Origin: Glandiceps talaboti
Taxonomy: Eukaryota > Hemichordata > Enteropneusta > Spengelidae
Reading direction: 5' to 3'
Assembly: GCF_964340395.1 (NCBI RefSeq)
Contig: NC_135567.1
Span: forward strand, 971,383 to 1,035,382
DNA length: 64,000 nucleotides
Part shown: piece after piece, positions 56,217 to 64,000 of the stretch
Position numbering within the stretch: the stretch's first letter is position 1
Layout: every line of letters begins with the position of its first letter
Program-made: the position numbers and the translations under genes
Notes under the pieces: generated by a model
What the model was told of the DNA's origin: nothing
The model's database searches: none
Seen by the model: only the letters and a program-made list of their open reading frames with translations

Positions 56217-59200
56217 AAGTCTGCTCACTGAGGTTTTGAAATCTAACACTTAGACTGCTTACTGAGGTTTTAAAATCTAACACTTAGTCTGCTCACTGAG
56301 TTTTTGAAATCTAACACTTAGTCTGCTCACTGAGGTTTTAAAATCTAACACTTAGTCTGCTCACTGAGGTTTTAAAATCTAACACTTAGACTGCTCACTG
56401 AGGTTTTAAAATCTAACACTTAGTCTGCTCACTGAGGTTTTGAAATCTAACACTTAGACTGCTCACTGAGGTTTTAAAATCTAACACTTAGTCTGCTCAC
56501 TGAGGTTTTGAAATCTAACACTTAGACTGCTCACTGAGGTTTTAAAATCTAACACTTAGTCTGCTCACTGAGGTTTTGAAATCTAACACTTTAGTCTGCT
56601 CACTGAGGTTTTGAATTCTAACACTTAGTCTGCTCACTGAGGTTTTGAAATCTAACACTTAGTCTGCTCACTGAGGTTTTGAATTCTAACACTTAGTCTG
56701 CTCACTGAGGTTTTGAATTCTAACACTTAGTCTGCTCACTGAGGTTTTGAAATCTAACACTTAGACTGCTAACTAAGGCTTTGAAATCTAACATTTAGAC
56801 TGCTCACTGAGGTTTTGAAATCTAACACTTAGACTGCTCACTGAGGTTTTGAAATCTAACACTTAGACTGTTAACTAAGGCTTTGAAATCTAACATTTAG
56901 ACTGCTCACTGAGGTTTTGAAATCTAACACTTAGACTGCTAACTGAGGTTTTGAAATCTAACACTTAGTCTGCTCACTGAAGTTTTGAAATCTAACACTT
57001 TAGTCTGCTCACTGAAGTTTTTGAAATCTAACACTTTAGTCTGCTCACTGAAGTTTTGAAATCTAACACTTAGACTGTTAACTGAGGTTTTGAATTCTAA
57101 CACTTAGTCTGCTCACTGAGGTTTTGAATTCTAACACTTAGACTGCTAACTGAGGTTTTGAAATCTAACACTTAGTCTGCTGAGGCTTTAAAATCTAACA
57201 CTTAGTCTGCTCACTGAGGTTTTAAAATCTAACACTTAGTCTGCTAACTGAGGCTTTAAAATCTAACACTTAGTCTGCTCACTGAGGTTTTAAAATCTAA
57301 CACTTAGACTGCTAACTGAGGTTTTAAAATCTAACACTTAGTCTGCTCACTGAGGTTTTGAAATCTAACACTTAGTCTGCTAACTGAGGCTTTAAAATCT
57401 AACACTTAGACTGCTAACTGAGGCTTTAAAATCTAACACTTAGTCTGCTCACTGAGGCTTTAAAATCTAACACTTAGACTGCTAACTGAGGTTTTGAAAT
57501 CTAACACTTAGTCTGCTAACTGAGGCTTTAAAATCTAACACTTAGACTGCTAACTGAGGCTTTAAAATCTAACACTTAGTCTGCTCACTGAGGTTTTGAA
57601 TTCTAACACTTAGACTGCTAACTGAGGTTTTGAAATCTAACACTTAGACTGTTAACTGAGGCTTTAAAATCTAACACTTAGACTGCTAACTGAGGTTTTG
57701 AATTCTAACACTTAGACTGCTAACTGAGGTTTTGAAATCTAACATTTAGACTGCTCACTGAGGTTTTAAAATCTAACACTTAGTCTGCTAATTGAGGTTT
57801 TAAAATCTAACACTTAGACTGCTAACTGAGGCTTTAAAATCTAACACTTAGACTGCTAACTGAGGCTTTAAAATCTAACACTTAGACTGCTAACTGAGGC
57901 TTTAAAATCTAACACTTAGACTGCTAACTGAGGTTTTGAAATCTAACATTTAGACTGCTCACTGAGGTTTTGAAATCTAACACTTAGACTGCTAACTGAG
58001 GTTTTGAAATCTAACACTTAGACTGCTAACTGAGGTTTTGAAATCTAACACTTAGTCTGCTCACTGAGGTTTTAAAATCTAACACTTAGTCTGCTAACTG
58101 AGGTTTTAAAATCTAACACTTAGTCTGCTAACTGAGGCTTTAAAATCTAACACTTAGACTGCTAATTGAGGTTTTAAAATCTAACACTTAGACTGCTAAC
58201 TGAGGCTTTAAAATCTAACACTTAGACTGCTAACTGAGGCTTTAAAATCTAACACTTAGTCAGCTCACTGAGGTTTTAAAATCTAACACTTAGACTGCTA
58301 ACTGAGGCTTTAAAATCTAACACTTAGTCTGCTCACTGAGGTTTTGAAATCTAACACTTAGACTGCTAACTGAGGCTTTAAAATCTAACACTTAGTCTGC
58401 TCACTGAGGTTTTGAATTCTAACACTTAGACTGCTAACTGAGGTTTTGAAATCTAACACTTAGACTGCTAACTGAGGCTTTAAAATCTAACACTTAGACT
58501 GCTCACTGAGGCTTTAAAATCTAACACTTAGACTGCTAACTGAGGCTTTAAAATCTAACACTTAGACTGTTAACTGAGGCTTTAAAATCTAACACTTAGT
58601 CTGCTCACTGAGGCTTTAAAATCTAACACTTAGTCTGCTCACTGAGGCTTTGAATTCTAACACTTTAGTCTGCTCACTGAGTTTTTGAAATCTAACACTT
58701 AGACTGCTTACTGAGGTTTTGAATTCTAACACTTAGTCTGCTCACTGAGGTTTTGAATTCTAACACTTAGACTGCTAACTGAGGTTTTGAAATCTAACAC
58801 TTAGTCTGCTAACTGAGGTTTTGAATTCTAACACTTAGTCTGCTCACTGAAGCTTTAAAATCTAACACTTAGACTGCTAACTGAGGTTTTGAAATCTAAC
58901 ATTTAGACTGCTCACTGAGGTTTTGAAATCTAACACTTAGACTGCTAACTGAGGTTTTGAAATCTAACACTTAGACTGCTAACTGAGGTTTTGAAATCTA
59001 ACACTTAGTCTGCTCACTGAGGTTTTAAAATCTAACACTTAGTCTGCTAACTGAGGCTTTAAAATCTAACACTTAGACTGCTAATTGAGGTTTTAAAATC
59101 TAACACTTAGACTGCTAACTGAGGCTTTAAAATCTAACACTTAGACTGCTTACTGAGGTTTTGAATTCTAACACTTAGTCTGCTCACTGAGGTTTTGAAT

Positions 59201-62200
59201 TCTAACACTTAGACTGCTAACTGAGGTTTTGAAATCTAACATTTAGACTGCTCACTGAGGTTTTAAAATCTAACACTTAGTCTGCTAATTGAGGTTTTAA
59301 AATCTAACACTTAGACTGCTAACTGAGGCTTTAAAATCTAACACTTAGACTGCTAACTGAGGTTTTGAAATCTAACATTTAGACTGCTCACTGAGGTTTT
59401 GAAATCTAACACTTAGACTGCTAACTGAGGTTTTGAAATCTAACACTTAGACTGCTAACTGAGGTTTTGAAATCTAACATTTAGACTGCTAACTGAGGCT
59501 TTAAAATCTAACACTTAGTCTGCTAACTGAGGCTTTAAAATCTAACACTTAGTCTGCTCACTGAGGTTTTGAAATCTAACACTTAGACTGCTCACTGAGG
59601 TTTTAAAATCTAACACTTAGTCTGCTCACTGAGGTTTTGAAATCTAACACTTTAGTCTGCTCACTGAGGTTTTGAATTCTAACACTTAGTCTGCTCACTG
59701 AGGTTTTGAAATCTAACACTTAGTCTGCTCACTGAGGTTTTGAATTCTAACACTTAGTCTGCTCACTGAGGTTTTGAATTCTAACACTTAGTCTGCTCAC
59801 TGAGGTTTTGAAATCTAACACTTAGACTGCTAACTAAGGCTTTGAAATCTAACATTTAGACTGCTCACTGAGGTTTTGAAATCTAACACTTAGACTGCTC
59901 ACTGAGGTTTTGAAATCTAACACTTAGACTGTTAACTAAGGCTTTGAAATCTAACATTTAGACTGCTCACTGAGGTTTTGAAATCTAACACTTAGACTGC
60001 TAACTGAGGTTTTGAAATCTAACACTTAGTCTGCTCACTGAAGTTTTGAAATCTAACACTTTAGTCTGCTCACTGAAGTTTTTGAAATCTAACACTTTAG
60101 TCTGCTCACTGAAGTTTTGAAATCTAACACTTAGACTGTTAACTGAGGTTTTGAATTCTAACACTTAGTCTGCTCACTGAGGTTTTGAATTCTAACACTT
60201 AGACTGCTAACTGAGGTTTTGAAATCTAACACTTAGTCTGCTGAGGCTTTAAAATCTAACACTTAGTCTGCTCACTGAGGTTTTAAAATCTAACACTTAG
60301 TCTGCTAACTGAGGCTTTAAAATCTAACACTTAGTCTGCTCACTGAGGTTTTAAAATCTAACACTTAGACTGCTAACTGAGGTTTTAAAATCTAACACTT
60401 AGTCTGCTCACTGAGGTTTTGAAATCTAACACTTAGTCTGCTAACTGAGGCTTTAAAATCTAACACTTAGACTGCTAACTGAGGCTTTAAAATCTAACAC
60501 TTAGTCTGCTCACTGAGGCTTTAAAATCTAACACTTAGACTGCTAACTGAGGTTTTGAAATCTAACACTTAGTCTGCTAACTGAGGCTTTAAAATCTAAC
60601 ACTTAGACTGCTAACTGAGGCTTTAAAATCTAACACTTAGTCTGCTCACTGAGGTTTTGAATTCTAACACTTAGACTGCTAACTGAGGTTTTGAAATCTA
60701 ACACTTAGACTGTTAACTGAGGCTTTAAAATCTAACACTTAGACTGCTAACTGAGGTTTTGAATTCTAACACTTAGACTGCTAACTGAGGTTTTGAAATC
60801 TAACATTTAGACTGCTCACTGAGGTTTTAAAATCTAACACTTAGTCTGCTAATTGAGGTTTTAAAATCTAACACTTAGACTGCTAACTGAGGCTTTAAAA
60901 TCTAACACTTAGACTGCTAACTGAGGCTTTAAAATCTAACACTTAGACTGCTAACTGAGGCTTTAAAATCTAACACTTAGACTGCTAACTGAGGTTTTGA
61001 AATCTAACATTTAGACTGCTCACTGAGGTTTTGAAATCTAACACTTAGACTGCTAACTGAGGTTTTGAAATCTAACACTTAGACTGCTAACTGAGGTTTT
61101 GAAATCTAACACTTAGTCTGCTCACTGAGGTTTTAAAATCTAACACTTAGTCTGCTAACTGAGGTTTTAAAATCTAACACTTAGTCTGCTAACTGAGGCT
61201 TTAAAATCTAACACTTAGACTGCTAATTGAGGTTTTAAAATCTAACACTTAGACTGCTAACTGAGGCTTTAAAATCTAACACTTAGACTGCTAACTGAGG
61301 CTTTAAAATCTAACACTTAGTCAGCTCACTGAGGTTTTAAAATCTAACACTTAGACTGCTAACTGAGGCTTTAAAATCTAACACTTAGTCTGCTCACTGA
61401 GGTTTTGAAATCTAACACTTAGACTGCTAACTGAGGCTTTAAAATCTAACACTTAGTCTGCTCACTGAGGTTTTGAATTCTAACACTTAGACTGCTAACT
61501 GAGGTTTTGAAATCTAACACTTAGACTGCTAACTGAGGCTTTAAAATCTAACACTTAGACTGCTCACTGAGGCTTTAAAATCTAACACTTAGACTGCTAA
61601 CTGAGGCTTTAAAATCTAACACTTAGACTGTTAACTGAGGCTTTAAAATCTAACACTTAGTCTGCTCACTGAGGCTTTAAAATCTAACACTTAGTCTGCT
61701 CACTGAGGCTTTAAAATCTAACACTTAGTCTGCTCACTGAGGTTTTGAAATTTAACACTTAGTCTGCTCACTGAGGTTTTGAATTCTAACACTTTAGTCT
61801 GCTCACTGAGTTTTTGAAATCTAACACTTAGACTGCTTACTGAGGTTTTGAATTCTAACACTTAGTCTGCTCACTGAGGTTTTGAATTCTAACACTTAGA
61901 CTGCTAACTGAGGTTTTGAAATCTAACACTTAGTCTGCTAACTGAGGTTTTGAATTCTAACACTTAGTCTGCTCACTGAAGCTTTAAAATCTAACACTTA
62001 GACTGCTAACTGAGGTTTTGAAATCTAACATTTAGACTGCTCACTGAGGTTTTGAAATCTAACACTTAGACTGCTAACTGAGGTTTTGAAATCTAACACT
62101 TAGACTGCTAACTGAGGTTTTGAAATCTAACACTTAGTCTGCTCACTGAGGTTTTAAAATCTAACACTTAGTCTGCTAACTGAGGCTTTAAAATCTAACA

Positions 62201-64000
62201 CTTAGACTGCTAATTGAGGTTTTAAAATCTAACACTTAGACTGCTAACTGAGGCTTTAAAATCTAACACTTAGACTGCTAACTGAGGTTTTGAAATCTAA
62301 CATTTAGACTGCTCACTGAGGTTTTAAAATCTAACACTTAGTCTGCTAATTGAGGTTTTAAAATCTAACACTTAGACTGCTAACTGAGGCTTTAAAATCT
62401 AACACTTAGACTGCTAACTGAGGTTTTGAAATCTAACATTTAGACTGCTCACTGAGGTTTTGAAATCTAACACTTAGACTGCTAACTGAGGTTTTGAAAT
62501 CTAACACTTAGACTGCTAACTGAGGTTTTGAAATCTAACATTTAGACTGCTAACTGAGGCTTTAAAATCTAACACTTAGTCTGCTAACTGAGGCTTTAAA
62601 ATCTAACACTTAGTCAGCTCACTGAGGTTTTAAAATCTAACACTTAGACTGCTAACTGAGGCTTTAAAATCTAACACTTAGACTGCTAACTGAGGCTTTA
62701 AAATCTAACACTTAGTCAGCTCACTGAGGTTTTAAAATCTAACACTTAGACTGCTAACTGAGGCTTTAAAATCTAACACTTAGTCTGCTCACTGAGGTTT
62801 TGAAATCTAACACTTAGACTGCTAACTGAGGCTTTAAAATCTAACACTTAGTCTGCTCACTGAGGTTTTGAATTCTAACACTTAGACTGCTAACTGAGGT
62901 TTTGAAATCTAACACTTAGACTGCTAACTGAGGCTTTAAAATCTAACACTTAGACTGCTAACTGAGGCTTTAAAATCTAACACTTAGACTGCTAACTGAG
63001 GCTTTAAAATCTAACACTTAGACTGCTAACTGAGGTTTTGAAATCTAACATTTAGACTGCTCACTGAGGTTTTGAAATCTAACACTTAGACTGCTAACTG
63101 AGGTTTTGAAATCTAACACTTAGACTGCTAACTGAGGTTTTGAAATCTAACACTTAGTCTGCTCACTGAGGTTTTAAAATCTAACACTTAGTCTGCTAAC
63201 TGAGGTTTTAAAATCTAACACTTAGTCTGCTAACTCAGGCTTTAAAATCTAACACTTAGACTGCTAATTGAGGTTTTAAAATCTAACACTTAGACTGCTA
63301 ACTGAGGCTTTAAAATCTAACACTTAGACTGCTAACTGAGGCTTTAAAATCTAACACTTAGACTGCTAACTGAGGTTTTGAAATCTAACATTTAGACTGC
63401 TCACTGAGGTTTTGAAATCTAACACTTAGACTGCTAACTGAGGTTTTGAAATCTAACACTTAGACTGCTAACTGAGGTTTTGAAATCTAACACTTAGTCT
63501 GCTCACTGAGGTTTTAAAATCTAACACTTAGTCTGCTAACTGAGGTTTTAAAATCTAACACTTAGTCTGCTAACTGAGGCTTTAAAATCTAACACTTAGA
63601 CTGCTAATTGAGGTTTTAAAATCTAACACTTAGACTGCTAACTGAGGCTTTAAAATCTAACACTTAGACTGCTAACTGAGGCTTTAAAATCTAACACTTA
63701 GTCAGCTCACTGAGGTTTTAAAATCTAACACTTAGACTGCTAACTGAGGCTTTAAAATCTAACACTTAGTCTGCTCACTGAGGTTTTGAAATCTAACACT
63801 TAGACTGCTAACTGAGGCTTTAAAATCTAACACTTAGTCTGCTCACTGAGGTTTTGAATTCTAACACTTAGACTGCTAACTGAGGTTTTGAAATCTAACA
63901 CTTAGACTGCTAACTGAGGCTTTAAAATCTAACACTTAGACTGCTCACTGAGGCTTTAAAATCTAACACTTAGACTGCTAACTGAGGCTTTAAAATCTAA
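56217..64000. repeat. 34-bp minisatellite, about 229 copies, running off the window edge
   Basis: The unit contains CTGCTCACTGAGGTTTTGAA and ATCTAACACTTAGT. Alternatives are AACTGAGG, GGCTTTAAAA, GAATTC and TTAGAC. Rare variants recur 3,061 bp apart (AACTAAGG at 56771 and 59832; the 4-bp-shorter CTGCTGAGG unit at 57181 and 60242; CAGCTCACTG at 58261 and 61322), so a 3.06-kb block is duplicated. Shorter block copies (986 bp) recur near 62700-63700. Confidence 0.98.

Noticed and set aside
1437-64000. CRISPR-like arrays
   Set aside because: Units are contiguous with no unique spacers, and the sequence is from an intron-containing eukaryotic gene.
52882-64000. Further upstream USP8 exons (dimerisation domain)
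   Set aside because: I looked in 52882-53242 and 56009-56216, the only non-array stretches, and saw no matching coding segment; they are probably beyond the window.

Overview
This is a eukaryotic, A+T-rich window with spliced genes, non-LTR retrotransposon debris, a foldback element and dispersed repeats. The coding content points to an animal. The dispersed repeats and repeat-swollen introns suggest a marine invertebrate, but I cannot name the species. From memory and unchecked, minisatellites near exon-intron junctions have been described in amphioxus.

The one gene I can support is on the minus strand and runs through most of the window: an orthologue of USP8/UBPY, the endosomal ubiquitin-specific protease. 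Thirteen coding exons (52881 down to 7418) join with matching phases at all twelve junctions into 1,050 codons plus a stop. The 5' end (the N-terminal dimerisation/MIT-like region, roughly the first 150 or more residues in relatives) lies beyond the right edge. In order the protein has an acidic linker, an inactive rhodanese domain (48214-45115), two STAM-SH3 motifs, a long charged coiled coil, a WW domain, a 14-3-3 motif, a third STAM motif (all in 43165-41737), and the USP catalytic domain (34030-7418) with Cys 718, His 998, Asp 1015 and a CxxC/CxxC zinc ribbon. Residue numbers count from the first complete codon in the window.

About 50 kb of the 64 kb is tandem repeat: over twenty unrelated arrays with units of 13 to 64 bp, from a few copies to about 300. 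Every complete intron holds at least one array of its own, as do the partial 5' intron and the region downstream of the stop codon. In ten of twelve complete introns an array starts within about 80 bp of the 5' splice site. Four arrays cross the junction itself, so that the last 8-42 bp of the exon plus the GT donor are copied 24 to 105 times into the intron. A fifth array contains the stop codon and encodes the C-terminal tail. In the array at 10702-13235 the unit is 24 bp and stop-free, so use of any of about 105 donors would keep the catalytic domain in frame.

Layout: 1-690 dispersed repeat; 1437-7446 two arrays downstream of and over the stop codon; 7418-15857 last three exons with arrays; 15881-24261 two large arrays in one intron; 24403-34030 four catalytic-domain exons with arrays, transposon debris and dispersed repeats; 34271-41773 two large arrays around one exon; 41737-43165 the large central exon; 43346-44620 the fullest dispersed repeat; 45115-48214 rhodanese exons and arrays; 48247-48382 foldback element; 48721-52753 array; 52763-52881 acidic-linker exon; 53243-56008 and 56217-64000 two further arrays in the upstream intron. 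All long ORFs inside arrays are consequences of repeat periodicity and are not annotated as genes.
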